The notes: generated by a model not told the origin, from the sequence alone. 64,000 nucleotides of DNA from Urinicoccus massiliensis (GCF_900120405.1 NZ_LT635493.1:782300-846299), one strand, 5' to 3'; positions 52,458 to 62,324 are shown, counted from the first letter of the stretch. Program-made: numbers and translations.

Positions 52458-52946
52458 TCAGATAAGGGAGGTTTTTTTCAAGGCGGGGTAGAGGAGGCTG
52501 GCTAGGATGGATCCGGCCAGGCCTTGGAGGACGTTGGGTCCCAAGCTCAAGATGGCTGTTCCGAAATTGTAGAGGATAAGGCCTTCGGCCAAGAAGTAGC
52601 CCAGGGCCATCACCAAGCCTCCGACAATGGCGCAGAGGAAGTGGGGGAGTTTTGTTTTTTCGTGCAAGAGGCCTGCAACGAAGCCTTCCAGTCCCTTGAC
52701 AACTAGGGTGATGGGGGCGTAGAAGGTGTAGCCGGTAATGAGGTCGGCCAGGGCGGACCCTAGACCGCCGACGATGCCGCCGGCAATTTTCCCCATGAGA
52801 AGGCCGGCGCAGATTAAGATGGTGTCGCCGATGTTTAGGTAGCCTTTGGTGGCGGGGATTGGAATTTGAATGAGCATGGTGGCCACGGTGGTTAGGGCAA
52901 TGAACATGGCCAGGGTGGTTACTTGTTTGGTGGTTAATTTTTTCAT
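52458..52946 (-). CDS. ECF transporter S component
   Basis: The 162-aa integral membrane substrate-capture protein has six hydrophobic segments and the family-type N-terminus KKLTTKQVTTLAMFIALTTV. A conserved acidic/Gly loop LGSALADLITGYTFYAPIT follows, typical of the broad ECF_trnsprt group that feeds vitamins or trace nutrients to a shared energising module. The substrate cannot be told from sequence, and no vitamin riboswitch was recognised in the 154-bp divergent region. It needs EcfA/EcfT encoded elsewhere. Start ATG on minus strand with AAAGGATG upstream. Confidence 0.87.
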   Translation of the reverse strand: MKKLTTKQVTTLAMFIALTTVATMLIQIPIPATKGYLNIGDTILICAGLLMGKIAGGIVGGLGSALADLITGYTFYAPITLVVKGLEGFVAGLLHEKTKLPHFLCAIVGGLVMALGYFLAEGLILYNFGTAILSLGPNVLQGLAGSILASLLYPALKKTSLI

Positions 52947-53043
52947 GTTACCGCATCCTTTCTTAAATTGGATTATAAGCCAAGACTGGACCCAAGAAAA
53001 GGATCAATTTAAAAGAGTTAAAGGGGACCAGAGAAAGATTTTC

Positions 53044-53072
53044 TTGTATCAGCCCGGGGGACAGGATATAAT
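53044..53072 (+). promoter_or_regulatory. Arginase promoter
   Basis: TTGTAT (53044-53049) and TATAAT (53067-53072) are separated by 17 bp, 28 bp before the ATG; AAGGAGAGG serves as ribosome-binding site. Confidence 0.75.
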
Positions 53073-53100
53073 AAAGGGGTGAAAAAAGGAGAGGATTTGA

Positions 53101-54012
53101 ATGAACCCAAAAATCAAGGACCAAATTGCCTTAATTGGTTGCCCGTTGGATATGGGGGCCAGTTTAAGGGGAGGTCGTTTGGGGCCGGAAGCGGTTCGCT
53201 TGGCTGGCCTAGAGGATAGATTGAAAAAAATTGGCTACCGGGTAACAGACCATGGGGATGTGGAGGTCCACAATGGCTACGGCCACCAAAGGGCCCAGGA
53301 TAATTTAAACCACCTAACCATGGTCAAGGAAGCCAATGAGCATTTATATGAAAAGGTGGATCAAGTTTTGGATGAAGGGGCCCTTCCCTTGGTTTTGGGT
53401 GGGGACCACTCCATTGCCATGGGGACCATTAAGGCTTCTTTAAACCACTATCCGGACCTGGGGGTCTTGTGGTTTGATGCTCATGGAGACATTAACACGG
53501 ATAAAACATCGCCTTCGGGAAATATTCATGGGATGCCGGTGGCGGCCTTGATGGGCTACGGGGCTTCCCAGTTGGTGGACCTGGGGCAAAGGGACCATCT
53601 TTTGAAGAAGGAAAACTTGGTCTATATCGGGTCCCGGGACCTGGACCAAGGGGAGCGGAAAATCATTCGGGACATGGGAATCAAGGTCTTTACCATGCAT
53701 GAAGTGGATGCTCTGGGGGCCCAAGAGGTGATCCGGGAGGCCCTGGATTATTTGACGGCCAGGACGGACCACATCCATGTAAGTTTTGACATGGATGTTT
53801 TGGATCCCCAAGTGGCACCGGGAACGGGGACCAAGGTTCCGGGAGGCATGGCCTACCGGGAAGGCCACCTTTGTTTGGAATGTGTGGCCCAAACGGGCCG
53901 GCTGGTTTCTTGTGAATTTGTAGAGATCAACCCCATTTTAGACCACGAGAATATGACGTCCCAAACGGCTGTGTCTTTGGCCGGGTCTCTCTTGGGGGAA
54001 TGGTTGATTTAA
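53101..54012 (+). CDS. rocF: Arginase
   Basis: The 303-aa binuclear manganese ureohydrolase converts L-arginine to ornithine and urea. All hallmark motifs are present: GGDHSIAMG, WFDAHGDIN (metal ligands), SGNIHGMP (substrate loop), and SFDMDVLDPQVAPGTGTK with the last metal-binding acids. The length fits arginase and the SGNIHG loop favours it over agmatinase or formimidoglutamase. Single gene with its own promoter and terminator. In an amino-acid fermenter it would feed ornithine/proline metabolism (inferred). Confidence 0.93.
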   Translation: MNPKIKDQIALIGCPLDMGASLRGGRLGPEAVRLAGLEDRLKKIGYRVTDHGDVEVHNGYGHQRAQDNLNHLTMVKEANEHLYEKVDQVLDEGALPLVLGGDHSIAMGTIKASLNHYPDLGVLWFDAHGDINTDKTSPSGNIHGMPVAALMGYGASQLVDLGQRDHLLKKENLVYIGSRDLDQGERKIIRDMGIKVFTMHEVDALGAQEVIREALDYLTARTDHIHVSFDMDVLDPQVAPGTGTKVPGGMAYREGHLCLECVAQTGRLVSCEFVEINPILDHENMTSQTAVSLAGSLLGEWLI

Positions 54013-54033
54013 ATTTTATAGACTTAGACGTGG

Positions 54034-54062
54034 AAAGAGGGGCTTGGCCCTTCTTTTTTTGT
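54034..54062 (+). terminator. Arginase terminator
   Basis: AAAGAGGG pairs with CCCTTCTTT with one mismatch around GCTTGG and is followed by seven Ts. Confidence 0.7.
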
Positions 54063-54224
54063 CTTTAGGTCGGGCTAAAATTTGCCGACTTTTTTCTATT
54101 TTCCTTCATATTAAAGGGTCTTATTTTGCACAAAGATATGGACCTTTTCAGTCCACTTGTGCTATGATGGGTTTACACAAAAAAAACAGTATATTTTAAA
54201 TATTTGATAGAAAAGAGGATAGAC

Positions 54225-57200
54225 ATGTTTCATATGGGACTCGATGTTGGGTCAACAACGGTGAAGGTTGTCGTTCTCAACGAAAAAAATCAGCGGATTT
54301 ATGAGTGCTACCAAAGGCACTTTTCAGATATCCACCAAACCATTGGGGAAATTTTTAAGGACTGCCAAGACCGGATCAAGGACCAGCCCTTTAGCCTGGC
54401 TGTAACGGGTAGTGGGGGTCTGTCTGTCCACAAGGATTTGGGGGCGGACTTTGTCCAAGAGGTCATGGCTGGAAAGATGGCTATTGACGCCTTGATTCCC
54501 CAAACGGATGTGGCCATTGAACTGGGAGGCGAGGACTCCAAGATCACCTATCTCAAGGGCAGTATTGAGCAAAGGATGAATAGTATTTGCGCCGGAGGAA
54601 CCGGGGCCTTTATCGACCAGATGGCTTCTCTTTTGGAAACCGACGCCCAAGGCCTCAACCAAAGGGCCAAGAACCACACCAGACTCTACCCCATCGCCTC
54701 CCGGTGCGGGGTTTTTGCCAAGACGGACATCCAGGCCCTGATTAACCAGGGGGCTTCCAAGGACGACATTGCAGCCAGTGTCTTCCAATCTGTCGTCAAC
54801 CAAACTATTTCCAACCTGGCCTGTGGTCGGCCCATCCGGGGAAAGATTGCCTTTTTAGGGGGACCTTTGACCTTTCTGGACCAATTGCGGGACCGCTTTA
54901 TTGAAACTTTAGACTTGAAGGAAGATGAGATTATTGTACCGGACCGGGGAGAGCTTTTTGTGGCTACCGGGGCGGCCCTGGCTTCGAAGGAGTCTTCAAC
55001 CACCACCATGGACCAGCTTTTGGACAAGCTGGCCCATCCCCAAGCCAGCCAGGAAAGGGAAAAGCAAATTCTCCAACCCCTGTTTGAAAGTCAAGAAGAA
55101 TTAAACCAATTCCGGCAAGACCACAAGAGCAAGGACCTGGCCCAAGGGTCTCTCAGGGGCTACCATGGCAGGATCTACCTGGGTATTGACTCAGGATCTA
55201 CCACCTCCAAGGTCCTGGCCCTGTCCCAAGACCGGGAAGTCCTCTTTGAATTTTACGGGTCCAACAAGGGCCGGCCCATTGATGTGGTAAGAGAGCAACT
55301 TTTGAAAATCTACCAGGACAAGGAAGAGGACGCCGTCATTGCCTGTGTAGGAGTTACAGGTTATGGGGAGGATTTTTTAAAGGCGGCCTTCCACCTGGAC
55401 TTCGGGGAAGTTGAAACCATTGCCCACTATCAAGCGGCCAAGTTCTATGACCCGGATGTGGACTTTATCCTGGACATTGGGGGCCAGGACATGAAGTCCA
55501 TGAAGATTGAAGATGATACTATTTCTTCCATCCTCTTAAACGAAGCCTGTTCCTCTGGCTGTGGGTCCTTCCTGGAGGCCTTTGCCTCTACGGTGAATAT
55601 GAGTCCGGAGGAATTTGCCCAAGCAGCCCTTTTGGCCAAGGAGCCTGTGGACCTGGGGAGCCGGTGTACGGTTTTTATGAACTCCAATGTCAAGCAGGCC
55701 CAAAAGGAAGGGGCCCAAATTGGGGACATTGCAGCTGGCCTGTCCTATTCTGTGATCCGCAATGCCATCCAAAAGGTTATTAAGATTCGGGACCCCAAGG
55801 ACCTGGGCCGGCATATTGTGGTCCAAGGGGGGACCTTTTATTCCGATGCAGTTTTACGGGCCTTTGAACGGATTGCCGGGGTCCAGGTTACAAGACCTGG
55901 CCTCAGTGGCTTGATGGGGGCCCTGGGCATGGCCCTTATGGCCCAAGACCAGGGCTTGGAAAAATCCTCTATCCTGTCCCAAGAGGACTTGGAAAATTTC
56001 TCCTACAAGTCTCGAACAGCCCACTGTAACCAATGCAGCAACCAATGCGCCCTGGCGGTGAATATCTTCAACAACGGGGACCGCTACATTTCCGGCAACC
56101 GTTGCGAACGAGGGGCCGGGATCCACAAGGAGAGCCTGGACCTGCCCAACATCTATGAATACAAGTACCGCCGCCTGTTTTCCTACAAGCCCTTGGAGGA
56201 AGACCAGGCTAAACGGGGGTCCATTGGCCTGCCTCGGGTTCTCAACATGTACGAGAACTATCCCTTCTGGTTCACCTTTTTAACTGAGCTGGGCTACCGG
56301 GTGGTCCTGTCTCCGGAATCCAACCGGACCCTCTATGAAAAGGGCCTGGAAACCATCCCTTCAGAAACGGCCTGTTACCCGGCCAAGATGGTCCATGGTC
56401 ACATTGAAAGTTTGATTGAAATGGGCCTAAAGACCATTTTCTATCCCAGTGTCTTTTATGAAAAAAGAGAATACCAAGACGCCAGCAACCACTTGAATTG
56501 TCCTGTTGTTGCCGGCTATTCCGAAGTCATTAAAAATAATGTTGACGCCTTGAAGGAAGAAAGGGTGACCTTTATCAACCCCTTCCTTTCCCTAGATGCG
56601 GAAAAAACTTTGAAAAAACGTCTGGCGGAAGTCTTTAAGGACATTCCCAAGGATGAAATCAACCGGGCTGTGGACAAGGCCTATGAGGAAAGGGTCCGCT
56701 ACCATGAGGACATCAAGGCGGAGGGGCAAAGGGCCCTGGACTTTATGGAGGCCCACCAAGTCAAGGGGATTGTCCTGGCTGGACGGCCCTACCATGTGGA
56801 CCCGGAAATCAACCACGGTATTGCAGAACTCATTAATTCTCTAGGCATGGTGGTTTTAAGTGAAGACTCCATTGCCCAAGACATGGTTCTAGGAGGGTCA
56901 CTCCGGGTCCTGGACCAATGGACCTACCATGGTCGCCTCTACCGGGCCGCCAAGTTTGTTGGCAGCCATGACCAGGTGGAAATGGTCCAATTAAATTCCT
57001 TTGGTTGCGGCCTGGATGCCGTTACCACAGACCAGGTCCAAGAAATTTTAAAGGCCCACCACAAGATTTTTACCGTCATTAAAATTGATGAGGTCAACAA
57101 TCTGGGTGCCATTAAGATCCGTCTCCGGTCCTTGATGGAGGCCACAAAAGACGGCAAACACTTTGACCCGGACACTCCCTATATCAATGAAGTGGTGGAA

Positions 57201-58415
57201 TTTACCAAGGAAGACGCCAAGACCCACACCATCCTGGTGCCCCAAATGGCCCCCCTCCACTTTAAGCTCCTGGAGCCCATTTTTAAAGAAACTGGCTACA
57301 ACTTCCAAGTTTTGGATACAGTGACCAGCCAGGCTGTCCAAGAGGGGCTCAAGTATGTCAACAACGACGCCTGCTATCCATCCATGTATGTGGTGGGGCA
57401 ATTTATGGAAGCGGTGAAAAGTGGCAAGTACGACACCCACCACCTGACCCTTTTAATGAGCCAAACTGGCGGGGCCTGCCGGGCCTCCAACTATGTGGGC
57501 TTTATCCGCAAGGCCTTGAAGGAAGCTGGCTATGGCCATGTTCCCGTCTTGGCCGTGAGCTTTCAAGGCATTGAAGAACATGAGGGCTTTCATTTAAACA
57601 CCGGCAACCTTATGAAATTGGCCCCCAAGGCCATGAATGCCTTGCTCTATGGGGACCTTTTGATGCGGATGTCCAATGCCACCAGGCCCTATGAAGTGGT
57701 CAAGGGGTCGACGGACCGGCTGGTGGACCAATGGCTGGACCGTTTGGTCAAGAAGCAAAACTACTGGGCCTTTAAAAGGGATATCCATGACATGGTCCGG
57801 GACTTCCAAACTATAGAAATTCAAGAAGTCAAAAAGCCCCGGGTGGGCATTGTGGGAGAAATTCTAGTCAAATACCTCCCAGCGGCCAACAACTTCCTCC
57901 AAGAAAAATTGGAAAAAGAGGGGGCGGAAGTTGTGGTGCCAGACCTTATGGACTTTATGCTCTACAGCTTTAAAAATGCCAAACTCAAGGCCGACAAGCT
58001 AGGGGAAAACCACTGGGTACCCTATTTTACCGAGATGGCCATTTCCCATATTGAGTTTATGCGCAAGATCATTTGCAAGGAGCTGGAGGGAACCCGCTTC
58101 CAAAAGCCCGTGAAGCTGGACCAGCTTATGGACTATGCTAGGGACTTTGTCAGCCTGGGTAACCAGTATGGAGAGGGTTGGCTCTTGACGGCGGAAATGG
58201 TGGAATTGATCCAGTCTGGCGTGGAAAATATCGTCTGTGTCCAACCCTTTGGTTGCCTGCCCAACCACATTACAGGCAAGGGAGTCATCAAGGCCATTCG
58301 GGAAAAATACCCCAAGGCCAATATCATCCCCTTGGACTACGACGCTTCGGCTTCATCTGTCAACCAATTCAACCGGATCCAATTGATGCTGGCCCAAGCA
58401 GAGAAAAATTTATAG
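54225..58415 (+). CDS. Fused 2-hydroxyacyl-CoA dehydratase activase / dehydratase-like protein
   Basis: The 1396-aa protein has two BadF/HgdC-type ASKHA ATPase domains: domain 1 (about 1-265) with GLDVGSTTVK and the cluster cysteine in SICAGGTGAFIDQMA; domain 2 (about 315-590) with GIDSGSTTSKVLAL and NEACSSGCGSFLEAFA. A Cys-rich DUF2229-type region follows (about 600-850, NQCSNQCAL, PSETACYPAKMVHGH), then a C-terminal HgdB-like part (about 1030-1396, NNDACYPSMYVVGQF, GGACRASNYVGFIRKAL). ATP-driven electron transfer onto a dehydratase-type Fe-S site is the known chemistry of this family. The full-length fusion is widespread in anaerobes but its substrate is unknown. ATG 54225 is used because AAAAGAGG precedes it. 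Confidence 0.9.
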   Translation: MFHMGLDVGSTTVKVVVLNEKNQRIYECYQRHFSDIHQTIGEIFKDCQDRIKDQPFSLAVTGSGGLSVHKDLGADFVQEVMAGKMAIDALIPQTDVAIELGGEDSKITYLKGSIEQRMNSICAGGTGAFIDQMASLLETDAQGLNQRAKNHTRLYPIASRCGVFAKTDIQALINQGASKDDIAASVFQSVVNQTISNLACGRPIRGKIAFLGGPLTFLDQLRDRFIETLDLKEDEIIVPDRGELFVATGAALASKESSTTTMDQLLDKLAHPQASQEREKQILQPLFESQEELNQFRQDHKSKDLAQGSLRGYHGRIYLGIDSGSTTSKVLALSQDREVLFEFYGSNKGRPIDVVREQLLKIYQDKEEDAVIACVGVTGYGEDFLKAAFHLDFGEVETIAHYQAAKFYDPDVDFILDIGGQDMKSMKIEDDTISSILLNEACSSGCGSFLEAFASTVNMSPEEFAQAALLAKEPVDLGSRCTVFMNSNVKQAQKEGAQIGDIAAGLSYSVIRNAIQKVIKIRDPKDLGRHIVVQGGTFYSDAVLRAFERIAGVQVTRPGLSGLMGALGMALMAQDQGLEKSSILSQEDLENFSYKSRTAHCNQCSNQCALAVNIFNNGDRYISGNRCERGAGIHKESLDLPNIYEYKYRRLFSYKPLEEDQAKRGSIGLPRVLNMYENYPFWFTFLTELGYRVVLSPESNRTLYEKGLETIPSETACYPAKMVHGHIESLIEMGLKTIFYPSVFYEKREYQDASNHLNCPVVAGYSEVIKNNVDALKEERVTFINPFLSLDAEKTLKKRLAEVFKDIPKDEINRAVDKAYEERVRYHEDIKAEGQRALDFMEAHQVKGIVLAGRPYHVDPEINHGIAELINSLGMVVLSEDSIAQDMVLGGSLRVLDQWTYHGRLYRAAKFVGSHDQVEMVQLNSFGCGLDAVTTDQVQEILKAHHKIFTVIKIDEVNNLGAIKIRLRSLMEATKDGKHFDPDTPYINEVVEFTKEDAKTHTILVPQMAPLHFKLLEPIFKETGYNFQVLDTVTSQAVQEGLKYVNNDACYPSMYVVGQFMEAVKSGKYDTHHLTLLMSQTGGACRASNYVGFIRKALKEAGYGHVPVLAVSFQGIEEHEGFHLNTGNLMKLAPKAMNALLYGDLLMRMSNATRPYEVVKGSTDRLVDQWLDRLVKKQNYWAFKRDIHDMVRDFQTIEIQEVKKPRVGIVGEILVKYLPAANNFLQEKLEKEGAEVVVPDLMDFMLYSFKNAKLKADKLGENHWVPYFTEMAISHIEFMRKIICKELEGTRFQKPVKLDQLMDYARDFVSLGNQYGEGWLLTAEMVELIQSGVENIVCVQPFGCLPNHITGKGVIKAIREKYPKANIIPLDYDASASSVNQFNRIQLMLAQAEKNL

Positions 58416-58509
58416 GATAAAAAGTTAGATTATGGAATACAGTGAACCCCAAAATCTGCACTGACCCCCAAAAGTTGGACCAAGAAATCCAACCTTTGGG
58501 GGTCTTTTA

Positions 58510-59094
58510 ATGGCAAAATACAGTTACGAATTGAAGAAGAAAATCGTCGAGGAGTACTTGTGTGGTAAAACAAGTTATCAAGCCTTAGCAATGAAATACC
58601 AAATCGAGAAGTCCGTTCTCAGGCTATGGATTAGCAATTACAAAAATTATGGCGATGAAGGCTTAATGCGCTCTAGAAATAATCGTGCGTATAGTGTAGA
58701 GTTTAAGTTAGAAGCCATTACACGCTATGAAACGAGCGAATGCAGCTACCGACAACTTGCCCTCGAACTCGGTTTGACGAATCCGTCCATGATTGTCAAT
58801 TGGCGAAGACAGTACCGAGAGAAGGGCATCGAGGGGCTGCTCCCGCACAAGCGAGGGAGACCTGTGACAAAGAAAAATGACCACAACCAACCACCAAAAA
58901 CTGTAAAGAAAAGCGAATCTATCGACGCCTCCACACGCGAAGCATTGGAAAATCGCATCAAAGAATTAGAGACAGAAAATCGGAAACTTACCATTCAAAA
59001 GATGTTCTGGGAACAGCTCAGGAGTTTGGAGAAAGAAGAAGCAATGAACAAAAGGCGAAGATTGTCTCCAAACTCCGAGAACAATTCCAACTAA
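58510..59094 (+). CDS. IS3-family transposase OrfA
   Basis: The 194-aa protein has two helix-turn-helix modules (YELKKKIVEEYLCGKTSYQ near the N-terminus and QLALELGLTNPSMIVNWRRQY about 80-105) and a coiled-coil/leucine-zipper tail (LENRIKELETENRKLTIQK). It recognises the IS ends and joins OrfB to make the active transposase. Its ribosome-binding site lies in the right arm of the end hairpin. It overlaps the extended frame of OrfB, which lies at -1 relative to it. Confidence 0.92.
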   Translation: MAKYSYELKKKIVEEYLCGKTSYQALAMKYQIEKSVLRLWISNYKNYGDEGLMRSRNNRAYSVEFKLEAITRYETSECSYRQLALELGLTNPSMIVNWRRQYREKGIEGLLPHKRGRPVTKKNDHNQPPKTVKKSESIDASTREALENRIKELETENRKLTIQKMFWEQLRSLEKEEAMNKRRRLSPNSENNSN

Positions 59095-59135
59095 CAGAGA
59101 TTCTTGCCGCCATCCATTTCCCAAAGTCCACCTTT

Positions 59136-59936
59136 ATGTATTGGCAGAAAAAATGGTCCGAAGAAGACAAGAATCAATCCTTAAAAGACGAAATCCTTGC
59201 CATTCGGAGCCAACACAAAGACTATGGTTATCGCCGCATTCATCTGGAATTAAAGAACCAGGGTCGGGTGGTGAACAAAAAGAAAGTACAACGACTAGTT
59301 CAAATCATGGGCCTTCAAGTCCACTCCTATGGCAGGAAATACAAAAAATACAACTCCTACAAAGGAGTCGTGGGCAAAATCAAGAAGAACCGAATCAACC
59401 GCCGGTTCAATACCTGCATCCCCTTGCAAAAAATCACCACCGACACCACGGAATTCAAATACTATGAAGAAGATAAGACCGGGAAACTTCAAACAAAGAA
59501 ACTCTATCTCGATCCCTACATGGACATGTACAACCTGGAAATCATCAGTTACGTCCTATCCGATCAGCCCAATGGAGTCACCATGCTGCAAGGTTTAGAA
59601 GTAGCCATTGAGCGAACAAAGGCCTGTCCTTATCGACGGACCTTTCACTCCGATCGTGGTTGGGGATACCAAATGACCACATACCAAGCCATGTTAGAAA
59701 AACATCATATTTTCCAAAGTATGTCAAGAAAAGGCAACTGCTATGACAATGCACCTATGGAAAACTTCTTTAGCTTATTGAAAAGAGAAATCTACTATGG
59801 CCACAATTACCGTAGTCGTAAAGAACTGGTGCAGGCAATTGAGCAATATATCCGTTATTACAACGAAGATCGAATCAAAGAAAAGTTAGGAGGTCTAAGT
59901 CCAAAACAATACCGTGAACGCATGCAATCCGCATAG
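59136..59936 (+). CDS. IS3-family transposase OrfB (DDE), made by -1 frameshifting
   Basis: The rve-type catalytic domain has the DDE acids in TTDTTEF, HSDRGWGY and APMENFFSLLKRE; the N-terminal HTH_21 part contains HKDYGYRRIHLEL. The first ATG is at 59136, but family-like text (KIVSKLREQFQLTEILAAIHFPKSTF) extends upstream in the same frame, and the frame is open back to at least 58983, overlapping orfA. Synthesis therefore most likely depends on -1 ribosomal frameshifting from orfA, as in other IS3 elements. The exact slip site was not identified. No internal stop; likely active. Confidence 0.92.
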   Translation: MYWQKKWSEEDKNQSLKDEILAIRSQHKDYGYRRIHLELKNQGRVVNKKKVQRLVQIMGLQVHSYGRKYKKYNSYKGVVGKIKKNRINRRFNTCIPLQKITTDTTEFKYYEEDKTGKLQTKKLYLDPYMDMYNLEIISYVLSDQPNGVTMLQGLEVAIERTKACPYRRTFHSDRGWGYQMTTYQAMLEKHHIFQSMSRKGNCYDNAPMENFFSLLKREIYYGHNYRSRKELVQAIEQYIRYYNEDRIKEKLGGLSPKQYRERMQSA

Positions 59937-60137
59937 AACGAATATTATGTAAAAACAAAATCGAGCAAGCGAAATGCTTACTCGATTAGGTCCAACTTTA
60001 TGGGGTCACTCTAATCCGAATAAACGGATGGAGGGGTTTTTCTGTACAATAGCTGGATATGGCAATATTTTGCATAAATTTATCAAAGTTTTATTATAGA
60101 TTACAAAAAATAAAAAACGTATAATGAAAGGAGATAA

Positions 60138-62324
60138 ATGATACCTAGTATCAAAAATGAAAGGAGTACAAGTGTGAAGAAAAAATATTTAGCTATTGGA
60201 TTACTGACAACTTCTCTTTTGCTGACAAATAATGTTATGGCCAAAACGGACATACAAGGAGGGGCATATACAAGTCAAACAGCTTTAAGTAAGGAAGAAA
60301 CCACAAAGCAGACAAACTTTACTTTTGATAAGGAGCTACATAAAATTACAAAATACTCGGGTAGGGATAAAAATGTAGTTATACCAAAAGAAATTGATGG
60401 AGTGGCGGTTGAGCACATAGGGGATGGAGCGTTTGATGGGAATAGCTTTTCGATCAGCGTGACCATTCCTGAGGGCATAAAAACCATAGGAGAAAGAGCT
60501 TTTGCAGACACTATCTTGAAGGAGATAAGCTTGCCTAGCAGCTTAAGTAAAATAGAAAAAGATGCATTTAAAGAAAATTCAAAGTTGACAAAAGTAATCA
60601 TTTCTGACAATGTGAGAGAAATACCAGAAAATGCCTTTGCAGATTGTTATGTGCTAAAAGAGCTTAAACTGCCTGAGAAGTTAGAGAAAATAAACAAAGG
60701 GGCATTTAAGAATTGTAAGGCCTTAGAAAAAATTTCTATTCCTGGACAAGTTCGGGAAATAAATGAGTCTGCATTTAAAGGTTGTAAAAAGTTAACATCA
60801 ATTGTGGTTGAGAAAGAAGAAAATTCTATTCCAGGCTCCCCATGGGGAGCTCAGGATACAGTAAAAATACAATGGAAACAAAAAGAAAATACAGGTGGAG
60901 TAACAAGCAAAGACTTTCAAGTAGATGAGGCAACAGGAACATTAACAAAATATACTGGGAAAGCTGAATCTGTTACAGTCCCAAGCGAAATCAATGGGGT
61001 AAAAATTGTAAAAATTGGGGAAGGTGCTTTTGAAGAATTGTTTTATTTAAAGCATGTTGTTCTTCCAGATGGAATCACAGAGCTGGCAGACAGTGCCTTT
61101 GATAATGATCAGTTTTTAGAAAGTATTAAACTTCCAGATACGATTACAAAAATAGGAAATAATGTTTTTGATGATTGTAGCCGGTTAAAGGACATTAATA
61201 TGCCCAAAAACTTAAAGGAAATTGGAGACTATGCCTTTGCTGAGTGTGCTTTTGAATCCGTTGTCATTCCAGATACAGTAACAAAAATTGGGGCATCTGC
61301 CTTTGCTGATGCTGTAAACTTGAAAAAGGTGGTACTTTCCAAGAATATAGAAGTTTTGGAAGAGCGGGTATTAAATTCCAGCCATATAGAAGAGATTGTA
61401 ATTCCTGACAAGGTAACCCATATTAAGGCCCGGGCCTTTGCCAATGCAAGAAATTTAAAAAAGATTACTTGGCCTAAAAATCTAAAATATGTGGGAAATG
61501 TGGCCTTTGGTAATACTAAAATAGAAGAAATTGTCCTGCCGAACGGAATAAAAGAGCTAGATGGATATGCCTTCGGCTACATGGCGAAATTAAAAAAAGT
61601 TTTTATTCCAGCAAGTATTGAAAAAATTTCTCCAGGAGCCTTTGAATTGTCAACAGGCTTGAAAGAAATTCATATTGCAAGGACAAAGGATGCAATTAAG
61701 GGGGCTCCATGGGGAGAAAATGAAGCGAAGGTATTTTGGGAAGGTGTTGAGAAACCGGAAACCCCCGACACTCCTAAAAAACCGGAAACACCCAAAGAGC
61801 CTGAGGGAAGTAGACCCAGCTCTTCAACAAATAGGAAGAAGAACTACAACACTTTTTATCGTTCTAGCTCCAAAAAAGAAAATGATAAGACAAGCAAATA
61901 TAGTCGAGATGTTCGATTTATTATAGGTAAAAATACTTTTACAGTTATTAAAAATGGCAAGGAAGAGACTATTTTTATGGATGTAAGCCCATTTGTTGAA
62001 AATAATCGGACCATGTTGCCATTAAGATTTATTGCTGAATCTCTAGGGATGGAAGTTAAATGGGATCAAGAAAAACAAACAGCACATTTTTCTAAAGACG
62101 GAAGAACAGCGTCTATTTATATCTATGACAACAAGATTGCTTTATCCAACGGAGAAACAGTTCCTATGGATGCAAATCCAACAATTAAGAAGAATAGAAT
62201 TTTTGTATCTCTAACGAATATATCTAAAGTCTTTAATATAAGTAATGGGAATACAAAAGATGGCACAGACCAAGATATTGAATGGAATCCTGAAGACAAT
62301 AGTATAAGCATAAAATTAAAGTAA
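60138..62324 (+). CDS. BspA-like leucine-rich-repeat surface protein with copper-amine-oxidase-N-type C-terminus
   Basis: The 728-aa exported protein has a signal peptide (KKKYLAIGLLTTSLLLTNNVMA) and two blocks of LRR_5/BspA repeats (about 60-240 and 270-545), each with the frame xFxxxxxLxxVxIPxxVxxIGxxAF. A Pro/Glu/Lys spacer (about 545-585) leads to a C-terminal domain like the Cu_amine_oxidN/copper-amine-oxidase N-terminal domain (about 595-728; DVSPFVENNRTMLPLRFIAESLGMEVKW), widely used as a wall-associating domain in Firmicutes. LRR_5 proteins often bind host or matrix ligands. Two starts have their own AAAGGAG sites: ATG 60138, and GTG 60174, which gives the usual signal-peptide length and is more likely. 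Confidence 0.88.
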   Translation: MIPSIKNERSTSVKKKYLAIGLLTTSLLLTNNVMAKTDIQGGAYTSQTALSKEETTKQTNFTFDKELHKITKYSGRDKNVVIPKEIDGVAVEHIGDGAFDGNSFSISVTIPEGIKTIGERAFADTILKEISLPSSLSKIEKDAFKENSKLTKVIISDNVREIPENAFADCYVLKELKLPEKLEKINKGAFKNCKALEKISIPGQVREINESAFKGCKKLTSIVVEKEENSIPGSPWGAQDTVKIQWKQKENTGGVTSKDFQVDEATGTLTKYTGKAESVTVPSEINGVKIVKIGEGAFEELFYLKHVVLPDGITELADSAFDNDQFLESIKLPDTITKIGNNVFDDCSRLKDINMPKNLKEIGDYAFAECAFESVVIPDTVTKIGASAFADAVNLKKVVLSKNIEVLEERVLNSSHIEEIVIPDKVTHIKARAFANARNLKKITWPKNLKYVGNVAFGNTKIEEIVLPNGIKELDGYAFGYMAKLKKVFIPASIEKISPGAFELSTGLKEIHIARTKDAIKGAPWGENEAKVFWEGVEKPETPDTPKKPETPKEPEGSRPSSSTNRKKNYNTFYRSSSKKENDKTSKYSRDVRFIIGKNTFTVIKNGKEETIFMDVSPFVENNRTMLPLRFIAESLGMEVKWDQEKQTAHFSKDGRTASIYIYDNKIALSNGETVPMDANPTIKKNRIFVSLTNISKVFNISNGNTKDGTDQDIEWNPEDNSISIKLK

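Larger units (their letters stand above)
58462..60008 (+). mobile_element. IS3-family (IS150-type) insertion sequence
   Basis: Terminal repeats TGACCCCCAAAAGTTGGACC (58462-58481) and the reverse complement of GGTCCAACTTTATGGGGTCA (59989-60008) match at 18 of 20 positions. It is 1547 bp and carries orfA and orfB. No clean target duplication is seen. Right inside the left end, GACCCCCAAAAGTTGGA and TCCAACCTTTGGGGGTC form a hairpin that covers the start region of orfA and would block read-in expression. Confidence 0.9.

Noticed and set aside
53013-53040. Possible vitamin riboswitch before the ECF S component
   Set aside because: Too short a leader and no conserved core sequence seen.
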